This document shows, piece by piece, positions 23,573-31,304 of a DNA stretch of 64,000 nucleotides (within the stretch, counting starts at the first letter, position 1; each line of letters starts with the position of its first letter). The notes under the pieces were generated by a model, which made no database searches, was not told the origin of the DNA, and saw only the letters and a program-made list of their open reading frames with translations. The position numbers were made by a program, and so were the translations under genes. Source of the DNA: a virus; IMG/VR virus record IMGVR_UViG_3300042988_001309, positions 1-64,000 of that record, one strand, 5' to 3'.

Positions 23573-23886
23573 AGCCCCTGCCCCCCAAGCCGCCCCTGGA
23601 GCCCGGCACTGCCGCCGAGGCCTACAACGCCGAGCGCCGCCGACTGCTGCGCCGTGCGTTCGCTCTGGTGGACACCATCGGGCTCACCGATGACGAGCGC
23701 CGAGAGCTGGCCATGATGGTCGGCACCCACGGCGCCTCTGGCCCGGTGTCGTGGGCCGCACTGAGCATCGCCGACCTGGAACAGCTCATCGAGCGTCTGG
23801 TCGGCTACGAGCAGGTGAGCGTCCTGCTGGCCATGCGGATCATCCGCCAGCCCGCCGCCGAGGCCCCCGCCCGTCATGTCGGATGA
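23569..23886 (+). CDS. Hypothetical helical protein
   Basis: 105 residues, starting with a Pro-rich head (PLPPKPPLEPG) and continuing as helices (AERRRLLRRAFALVDTIGLT, DLEQLIERLVGYEQVSVLLA). No motif is recognised. It overlaps the methyltransferase-like gene by 11 nt. Confidence 0.5.
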   Translation: MKPLPPKPPLEPGTAAEAYNAERRRLLRRAFALVDTIGLTDDERRELAMMVGTHGASGPVSWAALSIADLEQLIERLVGYEQVSVLLAMRIIRQPAAEAPARHVG

Positions 23887-24565
23887 GCCCTTCGCCATCG
23901 AGCGGGTCGGCGAGGTCAAGCGCGACACGTACCACGCCCAGCACCGCGACTGGTATCGCAAGGCCCTGCTGCGCCGCCAGCTCCTGGCCTTCGCCATGCC
24001 CGGCGCGGTCTACGTCCCCTTCATCGGTGACGGCGACCTGGCCGTAGAGCTGTACGCCGACCGCCCCATCGCCGGAGCTGACATCGAGCCCGACCGGGTC
24101 GCCACCGCCCGCACCCGGCTCCCCAAGGCCCGCATCATCACCGCCGACTGCAACCTGTGGCCGTTCCCCGGCCTGCGCACCCCGATCGCCGTGGCCGACT
24201 TCGACGCCTGGGACTACCCGTACCACGCCTGGCGGGCCTTCGCCGAGGGCGCCGTCATGGCCGACACGGTCGTGGTGTTCTTCACCGACGCCCAGCGGAT
24301 GCCCATGCAACGCCACGGCATCTGGACCGAGCCCGACGGCACCCGCATGGTCGCTCAGCTCCCCACCGACAACCCGAGTCGCCGCGGTGGCGGCAAGCCC
24401 GACGTGGCCAAGATCCGTCGCCCGTTCAACGCCTGGTTCACCGAGCACCTGCGGCCGTGGTTCTTCGCCGAGTGCGACCGCATCGGCTACGAGGCCGGGG
24501 TGATCCGCCACTACCCGGTGCGCACCACCGCCTACTGGGGAGCGGTGATCACGCGTGCGAGCTAA
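23876..24565 (+). CDS. Class I SAM-dependent methyltransferase-like protein
   Basis: 229 residues. Motif I-like VYVPFIGDGDLAVELY (~46-60), then an acidic ADIEPDR (motif II), ARIITADCNLWPF (motif III-like) and VADFDAWDYPYHAW (a motif IV-like D-x-P-Y). This order fits a Rossmann-fold methyltransferase. The Gly pattern of motif I is weaker than usual, so catalysis is not certain. The target may be DNA, RNA or protein. It ends a coupled block and is followed by an 84-nt gap. Confidence 0.6.
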   Translation: MSDEPFAIERVGEVKRDTYHAQHRDWYRKALLRRQLLAFAMPGAVYVPFIGDGDLAVELYADRPIAGADIEPDRVATARTRLPKARIITADCNLWPFPGLRTPIAVADFDAWDYPYHAWRAFAEGAVMADTVVVFFTDAQRMPMQRHGIWTEPDGTRMVAQLPTDNPSRRGGGKPDVAKIRRPFNAWFTEHLRPWFFAECDRIGYEAGVIRHYPVRTTAYWGAVITRAS

Positions 24566-24611
24566 CCAGATCCACCACTTGTCACCCGCAACACTGGTAA
24601 CGTGTACGCAT

Positions 24612-24627
24612 CGGGGTCTTGGCCCCG
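24612..24627 (+). terminator. Short hairpin in the gap after the methyltransferase-like gene
   Basis: CGGGG-TCTTGG-CCCCG forms a 5-bp GC stem with a 6-nt loop, and no T run follows. It lies 23 nt upstream of the next gene, so it could instead be a leader structure. The gap also has CTGGTAAC (24594), a half site of the operator family. Confidence 0.35.
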
Positions 24628-24649
24628 TATGTGAGACCGGGAGGGTCTG

Positions 24650-24856
24650 ATGATGTTGAGCGCCATGCTCTTTCGATGGCACGACGGGACGTTGACCGTC
24701 GGCTGGACAACGCTGGTGGCCGTCATCGTCATCTGGGTGGTGCTGCGTTCCCTCATCGGCCAGACCGTGAGGAAGCGGGAGACCTGGTTCGGCAATGCGT
24801 TCGCCGAGGCCCGAGCCCGCCAGAGCGCCGCCCGGCGAGCGAGCAAGACCAACTGA
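24650..24856 (+). CDS. Small single-pass membrane protein
   Basis: 68 residues; GGGAGGG lies 5 nt before ATG 24650. A transmembrane helix (TLVAVIVIWVVLRSLIG, ~21-37) and a basic, Ala/Arg-rich tail. Starts a second coupled block of small genes. Function unknown. Confidence 0.55.
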   Translation: MMLSAMLFRWHDGTLTVGWTTLVAVIVIWVVLRSLIGQTVRKRETWFGNAFAEARARQSAARRASKTN

Positions 24857-24862
24857 CCATCC

Positions 24863-25081
24863 GTGGCCGCCAAGACCAAGAGCCCCGCCAAGGCCAAAGG
24901 CGACCACACCCCCGGCCCGAACGGCTGCCCCAGCGGCCGCCTCCTGGTCAACGGGAAGGCCTGGTGTCCCGAGCACGCCCCCCGGACCGCCCACCGCAAC
25001 TGCTCCCACACCCACACCCACTCCACGCCGGACGGCGCCGTGCGCTGCGCCTGGTGTTGGACCGAGATCGGAGAGAACTGA
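24863..25081 (+). CDS. Small Cys/His-rich protein
   Basis: 72 residues from GTG 24863. A basic head (KTKSPAKAKGDHTPGPNGCP), then WCPEHAP, HRNCSHTHTH and RCAWCWTEIG. Enough Cys and His for one or two zinc sites. Function unknown; it is one of several zinc-ribbon genes in this block. Confidence 0.5.
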   Translation: MAAKTKSPAKAKGDHTPGPNGCPSGRLLVNGKAWCPEHAPRTAHRNCSHTHTHSTPDGAVRCAWCWTEIGEN

Positions 25082-25084
25082 CCA

Positions 25085-25222
25085 ATGGCCCCCGATGAGC
25101 CTGACGACGGCACCGACTGGCGCGCCGCCTACTTCGCCCTCCTCATCACCATGAACGAGATCGTCACCGTGCTGCGCATGGAGGTCCGCCGCCTGGAGGC
25201 CGTAGCTGGAGCGCCGACATGA
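25085..25222 (+). CDS. Very small helical protein
   Basis: 45 residues from ATG 25085, 3 nt after the previous stop and overlapping the next ATG (ATGA). After an acidic head, one long helix (AAYFALLITMNEIVTVLRME). Too short to classify. Confidence 0.45.
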   Translation: MAPDEPDDGTDWRAAYFALLITMNEIVTVLRMEVRRLEAVAGAPT

Positions 25223-25416
25223 GCGCCCCGGTGCGCCGCGTGATGTTGATCAAGAACGGCAAGAGCGACCACGTCGTCCACAAGGTCCAGGTCGACCTCA
25301 AAGAGGGCTCGATCAAGACCCGCTGCCAGAAGATCGGCCGCCCGATGACCCTCGACCCGAACAACCCCGGCGACGCCGCCATCTTGGCCGCCGCCCAGAC
25401 CTGCCCGCACTGCTGA
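25219..25416 (+). CDS. Small hypothetical protein with C-terminal CxxC
   Basis: 65 residues. RRVMLIKNGKSDHVVHKVQV then LKEGSIKTRCQKIGRPMTLD, ending AAQTCPHC. The terminal CPHC and an internal Cys could bind a metal. No family is recognised. Confidence 0.5.
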   Translation: MSAPVRRVMLIKNGKSDHVVHKVQVDLKEGSIKTRCQKIGRPMTLDPNNPGDAAILAAAQTCPHC

Positions 25417-25444
25417 CCCACCCAACCCAACCAGGAGGAACCCC

Positions 25445-25990
25445 ATGGCCAAGACGGCCGTCATCGAGCCCAGCCCATCGGTGCTCAAAGCCAAGCTCAC
25501 CAAGACCACCCGCAACCTCGACGAGGCGCGCGAGACCATCTCCCAGCTCCGCGCCGAGCTGGACCGGGTCAACGACACCAACGCCGGACTGTTCGACAGT
25601 TGCCATGACCGCGACGGTCAGATCGCCGAGTTGAAGGCCAAGATCGGCGATCTGGAGGCCGCCGAGGCCGCCGCCGCCGCCAAGGCTGCCGCCGCCCGCG
25701 CCAAGCCCGTCGTCGGCAAGAACGCCTGCCCGACGTGCGGTGTGAGCCGCGGCGTGGCCGACCGGGCCGTGGAGTTGCAGGTCCAGAACAACCGCCTCAA
25801 CCGCGAGTACCGCCAGATGGCGGCCGACCTCGGCGTGGCCAAGGCTGACGCCCGCATCGCCGCCCTGGCCGCCTCGGATGCCCAGGCATCGCTCCAGCGC
25901 AAGGTGAGCCGCCAGAAATCGGCCATCAAGACGCTGGAGGCCAAGCTCGCCCGCCGCGGCGAGTCCCCCTACGCCGAGGACGCCCAGTGA
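25445..25990 (+). CDS. Coiled-coil protein with a central CxxC
   Basis: 181 residues, with AGGAGG 6 nt before ATG. A long heptad-rich helix (~10-70, KLTKTTRNLDEARETISQLR) is broken by NACPTCGVSRGVAD (~97-110) and followed by a second coiled coil (~113-175, ELQVQNNRLNREYRQMAADL). The CxxC at the break resembles the Rad50 zinc hook in layout only; the flanking ATPase domains are absent. It could dimerise through the metal site. Confidence 0.55.
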   Translation: MAKTAVIEPSPSVLKAKLTKTTRNLDEARETISQLRAELDRVNDTNAGLFDSCHDRDGQIAELKAKIGDLEAAEAAAAAKAAAARAKPVVGKNACPTCGVSRGVADRAVELQVQNNRLNREYRQMAADLGVAKADARIAALAASDAQASLQRKVSRQKSAIKTLEAKLARRGESPYAEDAQ

Positions 25991-26310
25991 GGCGCGCCGG
26001 AGGGGTCGCCCTCATCCTCCTCGCCGTCATCGTCGCCGTGGCCGTGATCATCGGCGGCTATCAGCTCGGCTGGTGGCTGGAGAAGGACTCGGTGAACCGC
26101 CGGGCCCGCATCAACCAGGACAGCTACAACCGCCAGAACGCCCTCGTCGAGCAGGTCCTCGACGACATCTCTGAGGCCCAGGACCCGAACCTGCCCGCCG
26201 CCCAGCGCGCCGCCATCGTCGACCAGGTCTGTGACTCGGCCGCCAAGCTCACCGGCTCGATCGAGCTGCCCCTGAGCGCCCAGAACTTCATCAACCAGGA
26301 GTGCCAGTGA
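25987..26310 (+). CDS. Membrane-anchored or exported protein
   Basis: 107 residues from GTG 25987 (GTGA overlap). A hydrophobic N-terminal helix (GVALILLAVIVAVAVIIGGY) leads to a polar domain with two Cys (DQVCDS, NQECQ), consistent with a disulfide outside the cell. It may be a type II membrane anchor or an uncleaved signal. It is coupled to a lipoprotein gene. Confidence 0.55.
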   Translation: MRRAGGVALILLAVIVAVAVIIGGYQLGWWLEKDSVNRRARINQDSYNRQNALVEQVLDDISEAQDPNLPAAQRAAIVDQVCDSAAKLTGSIELPLSAQNFINQECQ

Positions 26311-26900
26311 AGAACATCCGCAAACCCCTCGCCGTGCTCGCCGTCATCGCCGTGGGCATGGTCCTGACCGCCGCTGGCTGCTCGGAGTCAAAGACCTCCA
26401 GCTCGGCCCGTAACGAGTCCAACGTGGCCGCCACCCAGCTCGACCAGTTCCTCAAGGCCCAGCCGGTCCCGATGTTCAACTGGAGCCAGCTCCGCCAGAA
26501 CCTCATCGAGATCGAGACGGCCCAGGCCAACACGACGGCCACGACGAGCTTCATGTTCCTCCAGTCCGGCGCCGGGGCCACCGGCCCGCTGGTGCATTGG
26601 TGCCCCTCGATCGGCTTCCCGATCCCGGCCACCTACCAGCTCACCGCCCCCGAGGGCGCGGCGTACCGCCAGAACTACGACGACCTCGTCCTGCCCCAGC
26701 TTGAGTCGACCGGCGTCTACACCGGCGACACCACCGGCACCTACGTCATGTGTGTCGGCGCCGACGGCAAGGCCTTCGCCTTCTACCACGAAGGCTTCGT
26801 GAGCACCGTCACCGGCCCCGCCCACTGGGATACGGCCAAGGGCGAGATCGTCATGGACGGCTCCAGCTCGGCCACGTTCACGGCGGCAGGCAAGAAATGA
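26307..26900 (+). CDS. Secreted lipoprotein
   Basis: 197 residues from GTG 26307. The signal peptide is typical (KNIRKPLAVLAVIAVGMVLT) and is followed by a lipobox (TAAGC, Cys ~25). The mature part starts with a Ser-rich SESKTSSS linker. The rest (~45-190) has no enzyme motif. Lipoproteins made from phage genomes in lysogens often alter phage adsorption or superinfection. That role is inferred. It is coupled to both neighbours by 4-nt overlaps. Confidence 0.7.
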   Translation: MKNIRKPLAVLAVIAVGMVLTAAGCSESKTSSSARNESNVAATQLDQFLKAQPVPMFNWSQLRQNLIEIETAQANTTATTSFMFLQSGAGATGPLVHWCPSIGFPIPATYQLTAPEGAAYRQNYDDLVLPQLESTGVYTGDTTGTYVMCVGADGKAFAFYHEGFVSTVTGPAHWDTAKGEIVMDGSSSATFTAAGKK

Positions 26901-27226
26901 ACGTCGAGCCGATCGGCTCCGCGGTGTTCAGCGACGGGGCCCTCATGGCCCCGATCGTGGACATCGTGCTGGTGGACGGCCAGATCATCATGGTCGCCCA
27001 CACCCACGGCCCGATCTCCGCACAGCGCCTCGACGAGGTGCGGGTCCACGGGGCCGACGGCTCGCACATCTGCACCGCCAGCGTCGACACCGATATCGCC
27101 GAGGCGATACCCGAGGGCGACTGCCTGACCCTCTACATCCCGCTGGTGCTCGGCTCCACGGTCGGGATGCAGACCGGCAAGGTCTGGGAGCGGGTCGACA
27201 TGAACACCATGGGGCCCAAGTCGTGA
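26897..27226 (+). CDS. Hypothetical beta-rich protein
   Basis: 109 residues (ATGA overlap). Strand-rich: MAPIVDIVLVDGQIIMVAHT, then CTASVDTDIAEAIPEGDCLT and LYIPLVLGSTVGM. No motif or export signal. Confidence 0.45.
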   Translation: MNVEPIGSAVFSDGALMAPIVDIVLVDGQIIMVAHTHGPISAQRLDEVRVHGADGSHICTASVDTDIAEAIPEGDCLTLYIPLVLGSTVGMQTGKVWERVDMNTMGPKS

Positions 27227-27420
27227 GGCGCCGTCGTCGCTACCGGAGCGAGTCGGTCCTCGACCGTTGGTCACTGCTGTGCAAGGTCAACGACCGCTGG
27301 CACGTCTACGTCCCCACCGACGAGGCCCACACGGTGACCACCCGCCCCGTGCGTTGGTCGAGCCCCCGCGATCTCATCCGCTTCCCACTGCACTGGTGGT
27401 GGGTCAGGAGGTACTGGTGA
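27223..27420 (+). CDS. Small basic, Trp-rich protein
   Basis: 65 residues from GTG 27223. Head RRRRRYRSE, many Trp (RWSLL, RWHVYV, RWSSPRD) and an end LHWWWVRRYW. The composition is that of a nucleic-acid- or membrane-binding peptide. Function unknown. Confidence 0.45.
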   Translation: MRRRRRYRSESVLDRWSLLCKVNDRWHVYVPTDEAHTVTTRPVRWSSPRDLIRFPLHWWWVRRYW

Positions 27421-28076
27421 CCATCCCCAACACCTGCTCGCACTGCGGCGAGATGCTCGGCCGCCCGGCCGTCATCCAGACCCGGGATGGCATCGAGACC
27501 TACCTGTGCTCGGCCTGCTGGGTCCAGTGCTCCTGTGAGTACGACGACCCCGACGAGTGCCTCATCCACGGCACCCGCAAGCCGTCCGAGCCCGAGCCCG
27601 AGCCCGAGCCCGAGACCATCGAGTGCCACGGCGACGTGTCCGCCGGGGGAGTGTTCCGCTACCCCCAGCCGTCATGGCGCCCGCCTGACGGCGATCACTC
27701 CTACCGAGGGACCGGCCGGAGTGGCCCGGACGGCATGGTGTGGGACCCCTGCAACGTCTGCGGCGAGGCCTACGAGGCCGCCACCCACGGCACGGCGTGG
27801 CGCACCTGCTCGTACTGCGGCTCGATCCACCCGGCCGACCTGCTCGCCCGCACCGACGTGGTCCGAGTCGAGTGGGCCGACCTCAAGTACGGCTGGCCCC
27901 ACAAGCTCTACATCGACCTGCCCAAGGGCGATCGGGCCAAGTTCTACACCGCCCACTTCATGGACTTCCCCCAGCTCATCGAGCCGTTCAACGCCGCCTT
28001 CCGCCACTGCGGCTACGAGTTCGACCTGGTGATCGTCGATGACCAAGCCCGCCTCATGTACCGGAGTACCTGGTGA
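27417..28076 (+). CDS. Multi-zinc-ribbon protein
   Basis: 219 residues from GTG 27417. At least three Cys pairs: CSHCGE, CSACWVQCSC, a CNVCGE and a CSYCGSIHP. A run of Glu-Pro repeats (SEPEPEPEPE) separates the first and second groups. The C-terminal part (~150-219, KLYIDLPKGDRAKFYTAHFM) is a separate alpha/beta domain. Function unknown; probable nucleic-acid or protein binding through zinc ribbons. Confidence 0.55.
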   Translation: MTIPNTCSHCGEMLGRPAVIQTRDGIETYLCSACWVQCSCEYDDPDECLIHGTRKPSEPEPEPEPETIECHGDVSAGGVFRYPQPSWRPPDGDHSYRGTGRSGPDGMVWDPCNVCGEAYEAATHGTAWRTCSYCGSIHPADLLARTDVVRVEWADLKYGWPHKLYIDLPKGDRAKFYTAHFMDFPQLIEPFNAAFRHCGYEFDLVIVDDQARLMYRSTW

Positions 28077-28582
28077 AGAACCAACTGCTCGGCGAGCGCA
28101 TCGTGATCAACGACGTGCATGACGACACCCACGTCCTGGTGACCTGCCGCGAGTGCGGCGCGGCCGTCATGAGCCCGGACATCCATGAGGCCTGGCACAC
28201 CCGCATCGACCCGCCTCGCATGGACCTGCTCAACTACGACACCGACCTGCTGCTCAAGCTGTCCGAGGCGCTGTACCACATCCCCCACCAGGTCACCCTC
28301 GACGCCAACAAACGGGCCTGGTTCGCCGCCCGCTTCATCGAGCTGCTGCGCGCCAACCCCGAGACGGTCTACGCCGTCGTGCGCGAGGTGGGCGGCCCGT
28401 TCGCCGAGCTGGCCCGCATCGGCGCCCTGTGTGTCGCCATCGAGCGCGCCGTGGCCCAGGAGGTCGACGGGGTCCCGATCCCGGCGACGCCGACCACCGA
28501 GGTGAACCACTGGCACGCCGTGCGTGACGCCACCCGTGACGCCGTGACACTGGCGCACAAGATCGTGGCGGTGTCGTCGTGA
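28073..28582 (+). CDS. Hypothetical protein with N-terminal zinc-finger-like site
   Basis: 169 residues from GTG 28073. VTCRECGAAVMSPDIHEAWH gives C-x2-C...H-x3-H spacing of a small zinc finger (~25-42). The rest is helical (LLLKLSEALYHI, FAARFIELLRANPETVYAVV). It is coupled on both sides. Function unknown. Confidence 0.5.
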   Translation: MKNQLLGERIVINDVHDDTHVLVTCRECGAAVMSPDIHEAWHTRIDPPRMDLLNYDTDLLLKLSEALYHIPHQVTLDANKRAWFAARFIELLRANPETVYAVVREVGGPFAELARIGALCVAIERAVAQEVDGVPIPATPTTEVNHWHAVRDATRDAVTLAHKIVAVSS

Positions 28583-28809
28583 CCGGCTCGATCATCGGAC
28601 GCCAAGCCCAGCCCCACCGCTGCGCCCACCCGACCGCCCTCACCTCCGGCTATCGGTTCGGGGACGTGTGGCAGTGCAACGACTGCGGGGCCACCTGGGT
28701 CGGGCGCAACTGCACCGACCGGGGCTTCATGCTGCCGGTGTTCACCCGCGAGACCTGGGGCGAGCGCCGCAAGCGCCTCAAGGCCGCTCGCAAGGCGGCC
28801 AAGTCGTGA
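28579..28809 (+). CDS. Small zinc-ribbon protein
   Basis: 76 residues from GTG 28579. RCAHP and CNDCGATWVGRNC supply the Cys residues, and a basic helix (WGERRKRLKAARKAAKS) ends the chain. Similar in size to single-zinc nucleic-acid-binding proteins. Confidence 0.5.
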   Translation: MTGSIIGRQAQPHRCAHPTALTSGYRFGDVWQCNDCGATWVGRNCTDRGFMLPVFTRETWGERRKRLKAARKAAKS

Positions 28810-29009
28810 GACGCCTGCTCGTCGCTCCGCTGACCGCTGCCCTGATGCTCCTCGCCCCGGGGTGCGGCCCGTCATGCCCCGGCGGCCGAGTCGTGCAGGA
28901 CCCACCGACCATGGTCCCCCAGATGCGCTGCTCCACCGTGGGCAAGACCACACGGTGCTGGACCCAGATGACCTGGGTGCCCCGCTACCACTGTGAGCGC
29001 GACCAGTGA
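28806..29009 (+). CDS. Small lipoprotein
   Basis: 67 residues from GTG 28806. Signal peptide RRLLVAPLTAALMLLAPGC ends in a lipobox-like APGC, and several Cys follow (GPSCPGG, MRCST, TRCW, YHC), likely forming disulfides. It would sit on the outer face of the membrane. Confidence 0.6.
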   Translation: MRRLLVAPLTAALMLLAPGCGPSCPGGRVVQDPPTMVPQMRCSTVGKTTRCWTQMTWVPRYHCERDQ

Positions 29010-29191
29010 GCGAGTCCAAGGCCTGCCAGTGCGACAACTGCGGCAAGGTCGAGACCCTCCACCCGAGGGACTTCGTCCACCCGAGGGGCTGGGTCTTTGT
29101 GTCCGGCCTGCCCGAGGGCCGCCGCGATTTCTGCACCCCCGGCTGCCTGCGCGTGTGGGCGGCCCAATCCCCGGGAGCCCTGACCCAGTGA
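29006..29191 (+). CDS. Small zinc-ribbon protein
   Basis: 61 residues from GTG 29006. CQCDNCGK and FCTPGC give a CxCxxC...CxxxC zinc site. Both ends overlap neighbours by 4 nt. Function unknown. Confidence 0.5.
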   Translation: MSESKACQCDNCGKVETLHPRDFVHPRGWVFVSGLPEGRRDFCTPGCLRVWAAQSPGALTQ

Positions 29192-29394
29192 GCGGACCCA
29201 AGATCGACTTCGACGCCATGCTCGCCGAGCACGCCGATCGCTCTGGCGACAACTTCGACATCGGTGACGACACCACCTGGGAGGGTCCCGACATCTGGTG
29301 CCGAGCCCACAACGAGGGCCAGTGGTGCTGCGTCGATGCGCTCCTGGCCGCCGGGTACACGATCGTGCCCCCGAGCGAGGAGACGCCGTCATGA
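29188..29394 (+). CDS. Small hypothetical protein
   Basis: 68 residues from GTG 29188. FDAMLAEHADRSGDNFDIGD then IWCRAHNEGQWCCVDALLAA. Three Cys and acidic residues are present, with no recognised family. Confidence 0.45.
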   Translation: MSGPKIDFDAMLAEHADRSGDNFDIGDDTTWEGPDIWCRAHNEGQWCCVDALLAAGYTIVPPSEETPS

Positions 29395-29717
29395 GCGACA
29401 TGGCGCTCGGCATCTGCATGGGCCTGTGGCTCGGCGCCCTCGTCACGATCCTGATCGGCGGCATCATGGCCGACCACATGGTGCGAGCCCTGGAGAAGGT
29501 CCCGGAGCGGGTCACCACCGAACGCCTGCGCCGCCGCCCGCATCGCCACCGCTGGTGCGCCTGGACCATGATCGACCACCCGACCGAGGGCCGGGTCTAC
29601 TTCGCCAAGTGCGCCTGGAGCGAGATCGGCGCCGCCCGCGAGGTGCTGCGCGACGAGGCTCGCTGGCGGGTCGAGCACAACATGCCCCCACAGGAGGCCC
29701 GTCATGGCGCTCGCTGA
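29391..29717 (+). CDS. Membrane-anchored small protein
   Basis: 108 residues (ATGA overlap). N-terminal hydrophobic helix (LGICMGLWLGALVTILIGGI) followed by a basic domain with RRRPHRHRWCAW and KCAWSEIGAAREV. A type II membrane protein with a cytoplasmic basic domain is likely. Confidence 0.5.
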   Translation: MSDMALGICMGLWLGALVTILIGGIMADHMVRALEKVPERVTTERLRRRPHRHRWCAWTMIDHPTEGRVYFAKCAWSEIGAAREVLRDEARWRVEHNMPPQEARHGAR

Positions 29718-29964
29718 CATCGCCGACCCCGAGGACGTGGGCGGGAACTGCACCCTCGGCATCACCGAGTCCGAACTGCGCGAGGCCCTCGGCGAGGACT
29801 ACGACCACTTCACCGCCTGGATGATGGGCCAGACCGGCGCCATCTGTGAGGGCGTGCGTTGGGACTGGCTCAAGCGGGAGTACGTGCCCTCTGGCTGCGG
29901 CCCGCACGGCTACGTGGTCTACCGCTCCGACTTCGTGCGCTACGTCCAGGGGCGCCGCCGCTGA
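29704..29964 (+). CDS. Small hypothetical protein
   Basis: 86 residues, overlapping the previous gene by 14 nt; GGAGG stands before ATG. GITESELREALGEDYDHFTA suggests a short helical domain, then WDWLKREYVPSGCGPHGYVV and YRSDFVRYVQGRR. No family is recognised. Confidence 0.45.
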   Translation: MALADIADPEDVGGNCTLGITESELREALGEDYDHFTAWMMGQTGAICEGVRWDWLKREYVPSGCGPHGYVVYRSDFVRYVQGRRR

Positions 29965-30275
29965 TGGGCGGCCAAGGCCGTCGTGAGCGGCGAGCCGCTG
30001 CGTCCATCTCTGCCGACGGCTGGACGTGTCACTACTGCCGCGCCCTCGACATCCCCCGCGACAAGCTCACCGTGGACCACATCATCCCCAAGGCGCTCGG
30101 TGGCCCCAACGCCAAGTGGAACCGGGTCCTGTGCTGCCAACGGTGCAACGTCCGCAAGAGCGACCAGACCTACGAGGAGTTCACCGGCAAGGACCAGCTC
30201 CCGGTCCAGTGCTGGCGCCACGCCCGCACCACGGCCGAGTTCCTGCTGTTCGCCGATCTGCATCGCCTGGACTGA
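29964..30275 (+). CDS. HNH endonuclease
   Basis: 103 residues. The zinc/HNH core is complete: C22-x2-C25 (WTCHYCRAL), D38-H39 (LTVDHIIPKALGG), N53 (KWNRVL) and C58-x2-C61-N62 (CQRCNVRKS). In tailed phages a small HNH protein often works with the terminase; this one lies three coding regions upstream of the terminase small subunit. Homing or restriction-type roles are alternatives. ATG shares one base with the previous stop. Confidence 0.85.
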   Translation: MGGQGRRERRAAASISADGWTCHYCRALDIPRDKLTVDHIIPKALGGPNAKWNRVLCCQRCNVRKSDQTYEEFTGKDQLPVQCWRHARTTAEFLLFADLHRLD

Positions 30276-30278
30276 TCA

Positions 30279-30296
30279 GGTCAACCGAGCCTGACC
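30279..30296 (+). promoter_or_regulatory. Operator-like palindrome after the HNH gene
   Basis: GGTCAACCGAGCCTGACC fits GGTCAAG-N4-CTTGACC with two arm changes. It sits 40 nt before the gene at 30336, with no -10 at the usual distance, so it may be a silencing site. Confidence 0.5.
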
Positions 30297-30335
30297 ATCC
30301 GCCCCAGCCGTCATCGCCCCGACTGGAGTAGCCCC

Positions 30336-30611
30336 ATGGCGATCCGCACCTTCCGCAAGCGCCCGATCCTCATCGAGGTGGTCCGCTGGACCGGCGACAA
30401 CCTGGCCGAGTTGGTCGAGTGGGCGGGCGCCCGCAACCTGAGCTACCGCACCGACGCCAACGGCCAGCCGCACCTGCGCGTCAAGGTCCACGCCGAGGAG
30501 GACTGGTGCAACTGCCCGGTCGGCCACTACGTGGCCCGAGGGGTCTACGGCGAGTTCTACCCGATCCGGGAGGACATCTTGCACGCCACCTACGACGAGG
30601 TCGACGCCTAG
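30336..30611 (+). CDS. Conserved-type small phage protein
   Basis: 91 residues. RTFRKRPILIEVVRWTGDN at the start and an end of CPVGHYVARGVYGEFYPIRE are the usual elements of a small family seen across many phages (often called PGDYIV- or phiX-like hypothetical). It is a compact beta-alpha protein with no catalytic motif and of unknown role. Confidence 0.6.
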   Translation: MAIRTFRKRPILIEVVRWTGDNLAELVEWAGARNLSYRTDANGQPHLRVKVHAEEDWCNCPVGHYVARGVYGEFYPIREDILHATYDEVDA

Positions 30612-30660
30612 CGGGGTCCTTGAACACCGTCCCCCACAGCGACCAGACTGACTGATACCT

Positions 30661-30675
30661 ACCAGAGATGGTGGT
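30661..30675 (+). promoter_or_regulatory. One-mismatch operator before the terminase operon
   Basis: ACCAGAGATGGTGGT differs from ACCAG-N5-CTGGT at one position. It lies 21 nt before the GTG of the small terminase gene, downstream of a possible -10 (ATACCT, 30655-30660). It would place the packaging genes under the same repressor as the early promoters. Confidence 0.45.
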
Positions 30676-30695
30676 GTGAGAAGCGAGGTGCAGTA

Positions 30696-31304
30696 GTGGA
30701 ACGCGACGAGCTGGAACTTGAGGACCCCCTGGAGGGCCTGGAGCCACCCACCGACGCCTGGGGCGCCCCGGACATGAGCGGGCTCACCCCCGTCAAGGCC
30801 ACCCACCCGAGGGCCGACTGGGTCCGCTTCGATCGCAACCGGCGCAAGCGCTACTTGGACCTGCGCTCCTCCGGCGTGCCGCACTCCCAGGCCGCCAAGA
30901 TGGTCGGGGTCGGGCGCAACACCATCTGGCGCCACGCCAAGGTCGACCCGTTCTTCGCCGAGGCCGTCAAGCGGGCCGAGGCCAGCGCCGTGGAGATCGT
31001 CGAGGACGCCCTGTTCCAAGCGGCCAGCTCCGGCAACGTCACCGCCATGGTGTTCTACCTGGAGCGCCGGGACCCCGCCCGCTGGGGCAAGCCGGAGAAC
31101 CGAGGAGTGGTCATCAACGCCACCGCCACTGCGGTGACCGGAGCCCCGGCCAGCGACCCCGAGCGGGTCGACGTGGGCTCGCTCGATCCCCTGGAGCTGC
31201 GCCGCCGGGCCCTGGCCCTGCTCCATGAGGCGGCCGCCGAGCACGACGAGCTGACCTTCGGCGGGGCGATCATCGACACCACCGGCGTCGAGGTGGCGTC
31301 GTGA
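30696..31304 (+). CDS. Terminase small subunit
   Basis: 202 residues from GTG 30696 after GAGGTG. The middle has a helix-turn-helix (RKRYLDLRSSGVPHSQAAKM, then VGVGRNTIWRHAKVDPFFAE) followed by AEASAVEIVEDALFQAASSG and MVFYLERRDPARWG. This is the familiar layout of small terminases that end in an ERR-P-W-type motif. It would recognise pac/cos DNA and recruit the large subunit encoded one gene downstream. The C-terminal ~70 residues are helical. Confidence 0.75.
   Translation: MERDELELEDPLEGLEPPTDAWGAPDMSGLTPVKATHPRADWVRFDRNRRKRYLDLRSSGVPHSQAAKMVGVGRNTIWRHAKVDPFFAEAVKRAEASAVEIVEDALFQAASSGNVTAMVFYLERRDPARWGKPENRGVVINATATAVTGAPASDPERVDVGSLDPLELRRRALALLHEAAAEHDELTFGGAIIDTTGVEVAS

Noticed and set aside
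25445-25990. Rad50-type zinc hook protein
   Set aside because: Only a CxxC between coiled coils is present; Walker motifs and the SMC/Rad50 ends are absent.
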